A DNA stretch of 64,000 nt from Diplonema japonicum (GCA_964019335.1 OZ025690.1:310001-374000); one strand, 5' to 3'; shown: positions 23,099 to 33,940, counted from the stretch's first letter. Notes: a model not told the origin generated them from the sequence alone. A program made the numbers and translations.

Positions 23099-24740
23099 AC
23101 CATCTACCAACGGACCATTTTTGCCTACCAGGGGGTAAATTTTCAAAACTTCAAAAAAAAACTATTCTAGCGCAACGCCGGGGCTATATGCCCCCGGAAA
23201 TGCCTCCAGATGTCCCAATTCTAGAGAGTGCGTGCCCACAGCAGGGCCCACCCCCACAACATTGTCAAAAATATCGTTCCTGAAGTGCCCGAGAGGGGGT
23301 ACAAAAAACAAGTCAAAAAAAAATCGACTGTAGCTATTTAAGGCCTTCTTGACGCGGTTCGTACGTGCCCCAGGGCTGGGGGACTTCTTTTTTGACCCCG
23401 AGAGGGGTTTCTGGGGGGTATTCCCGGCAAGGTGGTAGTCCTTGAAGCACGGAGTCATGCAAAGTTGTACCAAGCAGGCTGAATACTGAAATAGGGGTCT
23501 TTTCGACTTGCAATGCTTGCACCGCACGTTGCGCTACTTTTTCGGGGAAATTGGTCCCAGAAGGTGCTGTCGCGTCGCATTGGGGCCTCAGGGCACTCGT
23601 TCTGTGTTTCGGGGCATGGTATTGGGGCAGCCTGCTCTGTAGTTGACTTTAGCTTGTTTGGGCAGCCTCCCTTCGATGACTGCCTCTTTGAAAGGCGTGA
23701 ATCCACTGTCGTTCGTACTCAGGGTGTTGGGGGGCAATGCTTCTTTCCAAACGAGCTAGGCATTTGCCAGAGATTTATCTAACAAGTACGAAAATACTTT
23801 CAGGGGCCACTTCGAAGTCATAAGGGTGCGTTTATGGCGTTTTGTCACAGCGTCACCCAGCGTCGGTTCCGCCCATTGCGGTGTTGTAAATATGCACTTG
23901 GTGGGGAGCGGGATGTCCTTTCTGGAGGGCCTCCGGCTTTCATTCTCTTTTGGCCGACACGCCTTTGACTTCACCAGAACATCCAACGTCGACAGAAAGC
24001 GCTCAGGCTTGATGTCATGCCACGTTGTGGTGCAAAGGATGCTCACGTGCTGGTGAAACTGGGTGTCCCCACAGGGTGCGCGTCCTTGGGCTTGGAGAGG
24101 CGTGGAGCCAGTGCGCCAGTAGTCAGAATAATCTGGCTTGATATCCAAGTCCATCGACAAAAGGACACCTAGGAAGGTATGCAGAGAAGCAGCATCGAGA
24201 TCCAGGGAAACACCTTTTTTAGCCGCATTTGCCACATTGTTCGAAGTTATGACCCCGAATAACGTTTGGGACGAGCATTTGGGAGAATATATGGAATGGC
24301 GTTGAGCCTCTGATGTCAAAACAGGGTCCACAAGGATTCCGATCTTCACGAAACCGGATGCCTTCCAACTGCTCCGGCTTTGCCGTCCAATCACCCTGCT
24401 GTGACTCGGAATCGGTCGAATTCGAATCAGAATCACTGTCCGTATCAAAATTGCATAATAGGGATGAGCCATCAGTGCTACCATCACTCATAATGTCCTC
24501 TTCCGGCCTCTTTCTGGGTGCCCTTTTTTGAAGTGATTTTTAAGGGTAAATTTGGGCTGGCGTTTTTTTTTTTATTTTTCATTTTCTTGCAGAGTTAGGG
24601 CAGCATTTAGTTTATATTTTTCATATTTTCCGCGCAGGACCCCGGATGCGAGAAGTGGCCGGGCTGTATTGCTTTGAAAGCCCTTTGCGCAAAAGATTTT
24701 TTTTCAAATCGTATATATATAGACGCTCGTTGGTAGATGG
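23099..24740. mobile_element. piggyBac-type element with TTAA ends, internally deleted
   Basis: The left end reads TTAA then ACCATCTACCAACGG. The right end, on the reverse strand, reads TTAA then CCATCTACCAACGAG. TTAA tetranucleotides lie at 23,095-23,098 and 24,741-24,744, as expected of the piggyBac target-site duplication. The inside encodes fragments of a piggyBac transposase. At 1.64 kb it is shorter than an autonomous element, whose transposase alone needs about 1.8 kb. Confidence 0.8.
23430..24491 (-). pseudogene. Broken piggyBac transposase
   Basis: Fragments appear in order but in different frames. The N-terminal part (24,491-23,756) includes an acidic, Ser-rich head and the segment LHTFLGVLLSMDL..YSDYW typical of DDE_Tnp_1_7. 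A late part has KWPLKVFSYLLDKSLANA. A frameshift comes after that, and then the C-terminal cysteine module CKHCKSKRP..CLVQLC..CFKDYH (23,527 to about 23,430). The central segment that normally holds the catalytic aspartates is absent, which points to an internal deletion as well as frameshifts and stops. It should be inactive, but its ends could still be mobilised in trans. Confidence 0.8.
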
Positions 24741-24744
24741 TTAA

Positions 24745-26442
24745 ATAGATAGTAATGCGTCACATGTCTCCCCCCCCCCTTTTTTTTTCCCCCTCTTCCT
24801 ACAAACCCGAGACGATACCCAGACAGCAACAAGGTTACCTACCATAATTATTTTATTTCCAAAGGAAAAAGAAAATATAAAAATAAACAAAGAGAAAAAA
24901 GAAATGTCTGTACTTGCATTTTGCTTGCTTGTGTGCGCACGGTACAAATCCTGAGATAAGTACCGCATGCTACCACTATTTTTTTTTTTTTTTTTTTCTT
25001 GCAAGAAACTGAGCGGTAACCTTGTTAAATACAAAAAGAATAAGAAGAAGAAAAAAAAAAGAAAAGGAGGGAGAGGAAGCAAAAAGAAAAAAAAAAAAAA
25101 AAAGAAATGTGTACAAAGAAAAAAAAAATAGAGGAATGCACTTCAACAGCACTAAAACACCTGATTTCCTTTTTTTTTTTTTTTTTTTTTTTTTTAGACA
25201 GCAAATCGAAACTGATCGTTTCTTGGCTTATCTAAGCAAAAGGGGAGCATTTCACGTGTTTGGGGTTTACAAACTTCTCCAGGTTTTTACCCGATACGTT
25301 CCGAAAAACGGCCAGTTCCACCAATTTTTCCTTCCCCCTTCTTTTTCCTCCGTTTCTTCTAAAAAAAAGGGGGGGAAGCCCGCGCGAGTTACAAAAAAAC
25401 GTGTCTTTTGAAGGGCCCCTGCAAATATGTGACAGGAACACCAACAACAACATTCATCAGGTGTTTAGCCTTTTCTGTGGTGTTGCGAAGAAGGAAAAAA
25501 AAAAAAAGAAAAGAATGCTGGAAAGAGGATCCACATCTTAAAAAAAAAAAAGAAAAAAAAATCTTGTTTTGACAACTTTTTCTTTCTTTCTTTCTATTCT
25601 TCCCTGTCACCCACTTTTTGGTTTTTATTTTATTATTATTTTTTTTTGCGCTTTTTTTTTTTTTTTTTTTTTTTTGCACTTCATCTTCCATGTTGAAAGA
25701 GACCAATTAATACAAAAAAAAAAGTAGAAATGAAAAAACCCAGAAGGAAAAAAAAAGAAAGGGGGGGAATGGTGTGCTACTCCCGCTGTTGTTGCTCCCC
25801 CCCCCCCCCCCCCCTTCCCCCCCTTTTTTTTCTCTCTCTCCTTTTTTCATATTCCTATGGATCTATAGATAAAAAACTGAAAATAAAAAAAAGGAATGGG
25901 GGAGAGAGAAGGGGGGAAGCGAGAAAGGTGCTCAAAAATATTCTTTTTGCATTTTTTTGGGGGGGTACTGTAAATCTCAATTATTTCCCGGGAAAAAATA
26001 AAAAATAAAAAATAAAAATCCATTCATTTTGTGAGTGTATTTCCTGGGTGGGAAGAGGAATCTTACGAAATCAGCAGATGGGCGGTGGTCCTCATGATAT
26101 GCCCTTAAAATAATAATAATAATAATAATATAGCTTTCTTTTCTCTTTTTTTTTCCTTTTTTTTTTTTTGCAAAGTTGATGCTGGACAATTTTTCTTCCC
26201 ACAAAATTGAAAGAAATTTACAGCAAATTATTTTTTTTTTTTTCCTCCTTCTCAATTGTGCGAGCTTTGCAAAACAAAACAAAAAAAAAAAGAATGTTTG
26301 TCATCAGCAGCCCATTTGGTTGCACACCCCCCCCCCCCCCCCCCCCCCCTCTTTTTTGAATAGCAGAGAAAAGGGCGCGTCGTTGGTTCGAAAAAAGAAG
26401 TGTGTAAAAAAAAAAAAAAAAAAAGAAAAAAAAATTCCCTTC
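24745..26442. other. Intergenic homopolymer region
   Basis: About 1.7 kb of A, T, C and G runs, including C runs at 25,797-25,814 and 26,329-26,350. Open frames are low-complexity. No RNA gene or mobile-element end was recognised beyond the piggyBac right end. Confidence 0.5.
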
Positions 26443-26685
26443 TCAAAATGCCGAATAAACCGGAAGTGAGCCAACATCATCGTCTGAGTCAATGTATTCC
26501 GAAGCATCTACCTCATAGAGCATCACATCTTCAAGCAGCACATCGCTATTCTGAGATGTGTTAAAGGAAACCTTTCGCCGTACGCACTGCTTCGTCAAAG
26601 CAGCGATCTCGTCTTCTTGCTCGCTAAGCAGCCTCACCCTAGCAGTCCACTCCATAACCTCTAAAATCCCAATTTGACGGTGCAT
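26443..26685 (-). CDS. Small acidic-tailed protein (80 aa)
   Basis: The start at 26685 (MHRQIGILEV) lies 37 bases downstream of a very clear acceptor, a C-run of about 25 bases ending in TTAG. The N-terminal half is a predicted helix (LLSEQEDEIAALTKQ). The C-terminal half is acidic (DASEYIDSDDDVG). There are no membrane segments or cysteines in pairs. I do not recognise the family. The upstream in-frame extension is the translated C-run and a repeat and is excluded. Confidence 0.6.
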   Translation of the reverse strand: MHRQIGILEVMEWTARVRLLSEQEDEIAALTKQCVRRKVSFNTSQNSDVLLEDVMLYEVDASEYIDSDDDVGSLPVYSAF

Positions 26686-26762
26686 CGCTGCTTTCCTTTT
26701 TCTTTTTGTTTCGTGTAATATCTGCCTAAGGGGGGGGGGGGGGGGGGGGGGGTGGAGAAAGG

Positions 26763-26795
26763 AATAAATAAATAAATAAATAAATAAATAAATAG
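26763..26795. repeat. (AAAT)n microsatellite
   Basis: About eight tandem AAAT units lie immediately upstream (in the minus-strand sense) of the C-run that precedes the 80-residue gene. Confidence 0.9.
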
Positions 26796-26871
26796 AAAAA
26801 AAAATATATATTACGTTGGTCAAACACAAACAGTAAGACTATCAAGCCTCACAGGTCACGATGAGATGTTT

Positions 26872-27432
26872 TCAATTTTTGTTGCAGAAAAAAACAGCAG
26901 CAGTGACCGCTGCCAACCCCAACGTCATCAGGAACGACTGCTGTTGTGCTGCAGCCTCGGCTCGTGCTGTGAGGATCACCATAACATCAGAGTTCGTAAT
27001 TATCTTGTCGAGCTCCATCTGGGCCTGTCGGCGGATGTGGGCGGAAACTTCCTGAAGATGTGAGTCGAATATGCGTTGCAGGTGCGTGTCCCTTGCCACA
27101 AGGCGGCGGACTTCGCGAGACACGCCCCGTACCACCTCCTCCTCTAGGCTCCTCTTCAGGATGTCTGCTTTCTTCTGCAGATCATGTTCCCTCTCTTCAA
27201 CGAACTCCTTTGCCTTCTGCCTCATGAACCGTTTTCCTTCCTCCGACCTCACCCACCTCTGCACTTCTTCCTTTACATCAACAGGAGGTGCCGGTGTCGC
27301 AGGGGGAGCTGACGCGACCGAAGGGTCATAATGCGGGTTCTCAGCAGGGGGACCATGCCCCTCCACCGCAGCCCTCGCCCCAACCGCCCCTGCAGCTGTC
27401 CCCGCTGCTATGATCGCTAGTCTTCTCGACAT
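26872..27432 (-). CDS. Tail-anchored coiled-coil protein (186 aa)
   Basis: The start at 27432 (MSRRLAIIAAGTAAGAVGAR) is placed by a strong acceptor, CTTCTTATAG, one base before the ATG. The N-terminus is Ala/Gly-rich with two arginines and could be a short membrane or mitochondrial targeting segment. A Pro-rich linker follows, then a charged helix of about 100 residues. The C-terminus has a hydrophobic stretch (SFLMTLGLAAVTAAVFF) followed by CNKN, the layout of a tail-anchored membrane protein. Organelle-membrane tethering is a reasonable inference. No family was recognised. Confidence 0.8.
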   Translation of the reverse strand: MSRRLAIIAAGTAAGAVGARAAVEGHGPPAENPHYDPSVASAPPATPAPPVDVKEEVQRWVRSEEGKRFMRQKAKEFVEEREHDLQKKADILKRSLEEEVVRGVSREVRRLVARDTHLQRIFDSHLQEVSAHIRRQAQMELDKIITNSDVMVILTARAEAAAQQQSFLMTLGLAAVTAAVFFCNKN

Positions 27433-27433
27433 C

Positions 27434-27445
27434 CTATAAGAAGTT
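27434..27445 (-). promoter_or_regulatory. Candidate trans-splice acceptor
   Basis: On the minus strand CTTCTTATAG ends one base before the start codon of the tail-anchored protein. The remaining 5' leader is a single G, so a capped spliced leader would supply nearly the whole 5' UTR. Confidence 0.55.
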
Positions 27446-27474
27446 AAGGAGAAGGACAAGAGGAGAAAGGAAAA

Positions 27475-27506
<32 letters not shown>

Positions 27507-27701
27507 GAGAAAAAAAATATTATTCTGGCGCTCGTTTTTCGTGCGCACCGAAGGGGGAGAAGGGGAAAAAAAGGGGGGGGGGGAGTGGATGGTGGTTTAC
27601 AACAAAAAATAGTTTTTTTTTTCTTTTTTCTTCTGAACTATACAAGTAAAAGAGAAACAAACAAAAAAAAAAACAAAAAAAAAACTCTAAATCCCCAATG
27701 C

Positions 27702-29293
27702 CTACCCTGTTCCAGTCCCACGTATGATATCAGAGTACACGGGGGTGGGGATGGGCAACGGTACAGGCACGGGAATGGAGTAGCTCGAGACGTGCGACGC
27801 AGGGGGGGGTGACATATCACGGGAGCCGGTAAGAATAGCAGTGGTGGCACTCCTTCTGGGACTCTGCGACCTGTCGGTGGAGATAGGGCAGGCAAACACG
27901 GAGGAAGGCATGGGGACAGAAGGCCCCTGCTGAGGAGAGATGGACCGCGTTTGTTTTTGCTGCAGATCGGCCACCAGATCCCAAGAAACAAGGTTTTCAT
28001 GCGGGTTGTAAAAATATGTTTTGTCGAGACCCGCATCGTGCCGCTTCACCCACTCCCCTCTGTCGAGCAAATCCTGTGCCAAAATTTCGTAAGGGTCCGA
28101 TGGCGGTGGAGGTGGTGGCGGCACCTGTTCATCCAAGTAGTACTCCTTCAACATCCCCATCGACTGCTTATTCAAGGATACAATCTGGTCAGCCCTCTCC
28201 CTGTGTTCCTCAATGGCGCTCAGGACAGCTTTGAAATCTGTCTCGTCGCCGTTGTCCCCCGACACGCCGCTCACCATCTTATCGAAGCTTTCTTTGACCT
28301 CTTCGTCCAACTTCTTCACCTTGCTTTGGTGCTTGGTTACCTCCTGCAAAGCAGGACCGACGGGAAGTTCTATCGGTGCTTCCTTCACCTCGAACTCCAC
28401 GGCCTTTGCGGGCTCGTTGACAAGACCTCTGATCTGAGCTTGGATTCTGTAAGAGAAAAAAAAAAGATTTTTTTTTTTCCATAAAAAAATTGCATACTTG
28501 GCATTGTGCTGTCCAAGGTCGATCAGCGACCTTGTGAGCTGGTCGATGTGGTCCTCTCTCTGTGTGAGCCGTTTTTCCAATTCAAAGATCCGTTCCCGCT
28601 GCTCGAGGATTGTTTCGTTGGCGTGTTTCAGCTGCAGCTCAAGAAGCTCAGGTTTAGGCACATCGGGTTTGGCTGAGCCTACGGGCAACGGGCTCCCTGC
28701 ACGTGCTGGGGAAACAATTGTCTCATCCTTTAGATGCGAATAATCAAGAGTGCGCGCGGCTATGCGCTCATGGTGGTTGATGACCTCATCTATGTTCGAT
28801 AAGAACTGCGGTTATTAAAATTTAAAAAAAAAAAAAATAATAATAATAATACCTGGTCCAATGGTTGCCCAGGTGATGCGATGTTCACGGGTCCGGGTGA
28901 TGCTAAGTTACGTGGTGACAGGGTTTTCAGCGTTTTGTTTTCGTCACGGAGACCCCTCACCTGCTCCAAGGCCATGGCTAGCTGCTGTTTCATCAGAGTA
29001 ACCTCTGTGTCTTGGTTCATCACGGGTTGGGGTTGTTGAGGCGTTGCTTGTGTCTTTTCTTCTATAGTGACCCTCCTTTCGGGGCTCACATGCCACCCGT
29101 AGGGGCATTGCTTCGACTGAGCCTTGTCTATCATCTGCCTGTTTGTGGTCCCCCTCTTCACAGGGCTGCGCTTCGTCACATCTACCTCGCCCCGATTCGG
29201 CAAAAGGTGTGGTGGGATACGACCAATGCCCGTGCTGTCACCAATAACAGCCACAGCACCCCCGCTCCGGGAGGGTTTACTGATCCGCGGCAT
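27702..29293 (-). CDS. WW-domain coiled-coil protein, three exons (497 aa)
   Basis: Exons are 28853-29293, 28498-28805 and 27702-28446. Both introns are GT...AG (28,806-28,852 and 28,447-28,497), and the joined frame is 1,494 bases with no stop. The N-terminus is basic with short SP/TP sites (SPRNLASPG). Exon 2 encodes a coiled coil (HANETILEQRERIFELEKRL). Exon 3 ends with a WW domain, GEWVKRHDAGLDKTYFYNP then SWDL, which should bind proline-rich ligands, and a Ser/Pro-rich tail. Scaffold function is inferred. The start follows an acceptor-like CAAG and the leader AGGGAGGGACATAAA. Confidence 0.85.
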
Positions 29294-29421
29294 TTTATGT
29301 CCCTCCCTCTTGTTTGATTTTAACACACTGCCATGAAAAAAGAAGGGGAAAGGGTAGCGGGGAAAAGGGGAAAATAATATAAAAAAAAATCTATACAAAA
29401 TCTAGGCGTGGTGGGGGTGGG

Positions 29422-29463
<42 letters not shown>

Positions 29464-29645
29464 GGGAGTGCTCACCGTTTATACCGTACAGATTCTCTTG
29501 TCGTGGACATGATTCGTTACGACTTGTGTCTTTTGTTCGCGAGCAAACAAAAAAAAACAAAAAAAAAGACAAAAAAAATGTTAAAAAGGTCGGGACACAA
29601 GCTGCATAAGGCAATAATATATTTTCAACCTTTTATTCCCCGTGT

Positions 29646-29680
<35 letters not shown>

Positions 29681-29695
29681 GAGGGGAAAAGGAAT
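29294..29695. other. Intergenic spacer
   Basis: It contains a T-run (29,429-29,461) and an A-run (29,647-29,678) with a short unique part between them. No ORF or RNA gene was recognised. Confidence 0.5.
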
Positions 29696-31924
29696 CTAAG
29701 GATATTGAACAGCATGCATCAGGCGGCGACGGTAGATCTCCTCAAAGGTAGCATCCACCTCATCGTCAGGGAGAAGCTTTGTCACTGCCGAGGCCATGGC
29801 CTTCGCCTTGGCACGTTTTTGGAGCTCTGGAGGCAGGGGGGCATGCGGTACAATGCTGCTGTCCCATCTAGTCGACCGTCGGCCCCCCAAGACCCTTGTT
29901 CTGTAAAGGTCTACCTCTGTACTGCTCTCGAGTTGTACCTTGGGCCGCCCTGGGGGGGACATGTACCTGTCATGAACTTCGCGCCTCTCCCTCACAGGAG
30001 AGATCTTCGATGCGTCCCGTCGTTGGCCTGTCGGGGACATGAACTTGTTCTCACGTTCCCTCTTGGGCGTTCTTCTCCTCTTTACTGGCGACACCCCTCT
30101 GATCTGCATTGCGTGCTGGAAGTCTCGCGTCTCTCTCAACAGCTCGGACAGGCCTTGGTCTTTCACGTCTTGTCGTTGTGCCAAATCCGCAGGGTAGTAC
30201 TCCGGGAAGATCCCACACTCCCTTCTGTTAACAGGGCTCAAATCTCTTCTGTCTTCATGCCATTCCCTCTCTCTCACAGGCGACTCCAAGTGTCTCACAG
30301 GCGACTCCAAGTGCCTCACAGGCGACGTGTTCCTTTCCTTCACAGGCGTCCGATGTCCCTCCAACCGCCGTCCGAATCTGATCCTGTCCCTCAAGATGGG
30401 TGACCTCAAAGGCGTGCTTTCCAGGTGGACGCGGGTCCTGGTCGGGGACGAGCCCCTGTGGCTGTTGTGGTTGCGGTGGTTCCTTGTAGGGGATGTGGTT
30501 CGCCAGTCGTGGGCCTCACGGTCCCTTACAGGAGACGTGTTTCGCCGTTCCTTGTGCTCCAAGTCCCTCATGTCCCTCCTGTCCCTCATGGGTGACGTGT
30601 TGCGACTGTCTCTGAAATGCTCGAAGATCTCCCTGTGCTTGCCCCTGCTAGGTGAGGTGCTCCTCTGTTCTTTGTATGTTCTATCCCTGTCCCTGTCCCT
30701 GTCCCTGTCCCTGATGGGTGGCGTATCCCTCTCGTTTCGGTAGTACTCACGTGCCTCGATGCGGTCCCGTGCTGGTGACGTGTCTCGCCGGTCGTTGTCT
30801 CTACCCCTACCCTTGTCTCTTGCTGGTGGTGTGTCCCACCGTTCGTCTCTGTGGTGTTTGTATACCTCTGCACGGCTCTGTAGGGGCGAGGCGTCTCTCC
30901 GTTCGTGGTAGTTTCTATCCCTTGTTGGGGAAATGCTTCTTCGGTTCTTTCTGTCCTTCTCCTGCTCTCTGTCGTAAGTGTCGCTTCTGCTCCTTGTGGG
31001 AGACGTGTTCCGCCGTTCGTCTCTACGATTCCCGCCGTAGGTCTCATTGCTATGCTTCCTTTCCCTATCACGGTATGCCCTGTCCCGTGTGGGTGAAGTG
31101 TCTCTCCGTTCATCCCTGCCATAGCCTCTGTCCCTCGTGGGTGATGTGCGCCGCTCGTCTCTGTAGTGCCCACCCCCATCGTGCACCGCGTCTCTGTGCC
31201 GATCCCTCGTGGAAGGTGTGCTGCCCCTTGCTCTCTCCCTCAGTGGAGAGGTGCGCCTCTGCATGCGATCCCTACCAGTACCAGAGGTGTCCTGCCGATC
31301 CCGCTCCCCATTCTTCAAGGGGGAGGTGTTCCTGTCGTGAGGCACGCGCTTTGCCCTACGAGGCGAGACATCCCAGTTGCTGAAGGTGGGCTTCAACGAG
31401 TGAGGATCACCACCACGGGTAGGGACCTGGGATAAGATGTTACGGGGTTCTGTGAGGTAGTCATGAGGGCCACGTTGGGGAGAGGTGTTGCGTTGGGCGA
31501 AGATGGACGACACGGGGAGAGGGGCGTGAGGGGTGTGATCATCGCTGGTGAAGACACCTGAATCGGCTTCAGAGCAAGCGGGGGTTTGGAGGGTGGGACC
31601 TGAAGGCCGCCTGGGGGAGATGGCCGACTGGCTTGCGAAGAGTTGCTGGTGATCCTCCGGCGACGGGTTCCCCACGTGAAGAGAGTGCCTCACACCCGCC
31701 CTGATACACATCTCGCGCAGCTTACCGAGAAGCACACCAGCCCTGTCACCCCTGTCCATCATGTGTATCCGCATCTCGTACCCATCGACGACCACTCTGA
31801 GACAAGCGAGACCTACTTCGTACGCGACACTGCGTATCTTCTTCTTATTCGTCCAAAGAGTCACCTCGTCACCGAAGAAGGAGTGCTGCACGCCATCTGC
31901 TGAGAATATGTTTAGCACCTCCAT
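29696..31924 (-). CDS. TSPTRDR-repeat protein, RS-like (742 aa)
   Basis: The start at 31924 (MEVLNIFSADGVQHSFF) follows the acceptor TCTGTAG and a G-run/A-run leader. Residues 1-90 look globular (DEVTLWTNKKKIRSVAYEVG). Most of the rest is some 30 to 40 divergent copies of a motif close to RRDTSPTRDR, rich in Arg, Asp, Ser and Thr-Pro. Such tails resemble RS domains and are expected to be phosphorylated at the TP sites. About 60 C-terminal residues without repeats end the protein (EVDATFEEIYRRR). No RRM is visible. It may be a nuclear or cytoskeletal scaffold controlled by proline-directed kinases; this is inference. Confidence 0.8.
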   Translation of the reverse strand: MEVLNIFSADGVQHSFFGDEVTLWTNKKKIRSVAYEVGLACLRVVVDGYEMRIHMMDRGDRAGVLLGKLREMCIRAGVRHSLHVGNPSPEDHQQLFASQSAISPRRPSGPTLQTPACSEADSGVFTSDDHTPHAPLPVSSIFAQRNTSPQRGPHDYLTEPRNILSQVPTRGGDPHSLKPTFSNWDVSPRRAKRVPHDRNTSPLKNGERDRQDTSGTGRDRMQRRTSPLRERARGSTPSTRDRHRDAVHDGGGHYRDERRTSPTRDRGYGRDERRDTSPTRDRAYRDRERKHSNETYGGNRRDERRNTSPTRSRSDTYDREQEKDRKNRRSISPTRDRNYHERRDASPLQSRAEVYKHHRDERWDTPPARDKGRGRDNDRRDTSPARDRIEAREYYRNERDTPPIRDRDRDRDRDRTYKEQRSTSPSRGKHREIFEHFRDSRNTSPMRDRRDMRDLEHKERRNTSPVRDREAHDWRTTSPTRNHRNHNSHRGSSPTRTRVHLESTPLRSPILRDRIRFGRRLEGHRTPVKERNTSPVRHLESPVRHLESPVREREWHEDRRDLSPVNRRECGIFPEYYPADLAQRQDVKDQGLSELLRETRDFQHAMQIRGVSPVKRRRTPKRERENKFMSPTGQRRDASKISPVRERREVHDRYMSPPGRPKVQLESSTEVDLYRTRVLGGRRSTRWDSSIVPHAPLPPELQKRAKAKAMASAVTKLLPDDEVDATFEEIYRRRLMHAVQYP

Positions 31925-31953
31925 CGCGGCATGATTTTTTTTTCCCCCCCTTT

Positions 31954-31966
31954 CTACAGATAACTT
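31954..31966 (-). promoter_or_regulatory. Candidate trans-splice acceptor
   Basis: On the minus strand TTATCTGTAG is followed by the leader AAAGGGGGGGAAAAAAAAA and soon the ATG at 31924. It shows the recurrent acceptor, G-run, A-run, ATG order. Confidence 0.5.
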
Positions 31967-32021
31967 GAGCAACAACACAACAAAAAGGGGAGAAAAAAAA
32001 AAGTGGGGGGGGGAATGGAAT

Positions 32022-33587
32022 CTAACTCCCAATGTCGAGGTATTCTTGATCTGACTTCGGCAGGAAATTGGAAGGTCCCATCGAAGCTGTTTTGTACTGA
32101 TGCAGCAGCATCTCAAGAGGATCCACACGGAACAGCATGTTGAACTGGATCATGGCGGGGGGGACGGGGAGGTGGGCGAGCTTCTTCTTGATGGAGTCAA
32201 GCAGCTGTTTAGGCCGCGTGAAGCACGACTCAGAGTGGATGAGCACCTTAAACGACATAGCAAGCGACCCACCGATGTGGGACTTGCTGTCGTCGGGTCG
32301 GAGTGAAACCCTCGCCTGCACGACGATGCTGGGCATGACAGGAAGACGGTCCGCTTCAACAACAGCGCGAGACGGGTCTAAAGGACGGAAAATTCTCTCG
32401 GAAAAGTGTTTTTCATCATGCGGGGTACGCAACTCCAACGGGGAAGGTGCTTTGCTGAAAACCGACCTTTTTCTGTCCTGCGAATCCACTGCATTTTGCA
32501 TCTTTTGCACGGAAGGTGGTTCCGTCGGCTGGGCAGCACCTGTATAAGTGCAAAACGATTCGATTGAAAGGTGAATGTCCCGTTGAACCCGTTTTGCCCA
32601 CTTCGCCCACTCTTCTTTTCGTTTTTCAACCCTCTTCTGATACTCCCCAGGGCCTCCTTTGTCGAATTCGCACCGGATGACCGTTGTTTCGAATACTCTG
32701 GTCGGGTCTTTCAAAGGCTCGAAACGTTTTGCCTCAGCCCTCGTTTCCATCTCTTCCAAGGTGTCGCCGAGAATGTAGGACCACATCGTCAAGGCCTTGG
32801 TGGAGTCTTCCTCCCCTCCGATGGTTCCCTCGTCCGCTCCGAGATAAATTTGCTTTTCCCGAACGGAGTTGGATAATTCTAGAACTTCAACAGCATGACC
32901 AATGGTGTCGATACAGGACGTGGGGCCATACGCGGTCGCAGCTCGGTTTTGCATTTCGTTCTCCTGGTAAATTTCATACACAGGGTAAAGGCTGCGTCCA
33001 AAGAATTGTCGAATTGCCGCTCGTGGGGCTCCTGTAGGTGGAGCGTCATTGCCACCATTTGTGCTGTGCGTGGGGCAGCGAGAGTTTCCTTTCTCACGTT
33101 GTCTTAGACAAATGTGTTTTCCGTCTTGTGACAGGACGATGGACCCACATGGGCGGTTACGGAGCATGGCGGTTATCCAGATTCTTTCTGTAGGGCGGAG
33201 GTGAAGCCTGCTGAAGAGAGTGATGCGTTCCTTGTTTGTCATGGATGACAGGCGGTCCCATGTTATGCCCGCTTCCTCGAGGATGAACGATAGTTTTTCC
33301 GCTCTGTTTTCTGTTCCCTGAACCCTTCTTTCCGTCTCGCCTGCGGACGCGTACTGCAGCTTCCAAAACATCATCTTCATGGCTGTCATTGAGGCTTCTC
33401 CTGTTTCTCGAATCACATCTTCCACTTTTTTTTTCTCGGGGGGCAGCACCGATGGGGGCATCCCTATCAAATCTGCCTCAACGACCTCGCCACTTTTGAA
33501 CATTGCTTTTACTGGCGGAGGTGCGGCTTTTGCTGACCGCATCTTCATGACAGCAGCCTTGCTTATCCGCATTACTTTCTTCCCCAT
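32022..33587 (-). CDS. Unrecognised conserved-looking protein (521 aa)
   Basis: The start at 33587 (MGKKVMRISKAAVMKMR) is preceded by ACAG and a G-run/A-run leader. The first 40 residues are basic and Ala/Pro-rich. The remainder is of mixed composition and looks globular, with segments such as FSRLHLRPTERIWITAMLRN and PSIVVQARVSLRPDDSKSH. A possible beta-strand-rich C-terminal domain spans residues 430-521. There is no signal peptide, membrane segment or known motif. It lies 97 bases downstream of the repeat-protein start. I cannot assign a function. Confidence 0.75.
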   Translation of the reverse strand: MGKKVMRISKAAVMKMRSAKAAPPPVKAMFKSGEVVEADLIGMPPSVLPPEKKKVEDVIRETGEASMTAMKMMFWKLQYASAGETERRVQGTENRAEKLSFILEEAGITWDRLSSMTNKERITLFSRLHLRPTERIWITAMLRNRPCGSIVLSQDGKHICLRQREKGNSRCPTHSTNGGNDAPPTGAPRAAIRQFFGRSLYPVYEIYQENEMQNRAATAYGPTSCIDTIGHAVEVLELSNSVREKQIYLGADEGTIGGEEDSTKALTMWSYILGDTLEEMETRAEAKRFEPLKDPTRVFETTVIRCEFDKGGPGEYQKRVEKRKEEWAKWAKRVQRDIHLSIESFCTYTGAAQPTEPPSVQKMQNAVDSQDRKRSVFSKAPSPLELRTPHDEKHFSERIFRPLDPSRAVVEADRLPVMPSIVVQARVSLRPDDSKSHIGGSLAMSFKVLIHSESCFTRPKQLLDSIKKKLAHLPVPPAMIQFNMLFRVDPLEMLLHQYKTASMGPSNFLPKSDQEYLDIGS

Positions 33588-33746
33588 CTTTTTTTTTCCC
33601 CCCCTCCTGTTTTGCTATGAGGAATATTAAAAAAAAATAGTTCATCAAGGAAAAATGACAAAAGGTACATGGGGGGGGAGGGAGGAAAGGGTGAAGGAGA
33701 AGGGGAGAGAAAAAAAAAAGAGAAAAAACTCGAACTGTTTTGATCC

Positions 33747-33782
<36 letters not shown>

Positions 33783-33909
33783 GAACCATCGCATCGAATC
33801 AGAAAGAAAAGGCGATGTTTAAAGGGCAAATCCCACTTGAGGACCACCCTAAAAAAAAGGGGGGGGGGGAGAAGGAAAAAAAACAAAGTGGGAAAAGGGG
33901 ATAGTGTAT

Positions 33910-33940
<31 letters not shown>

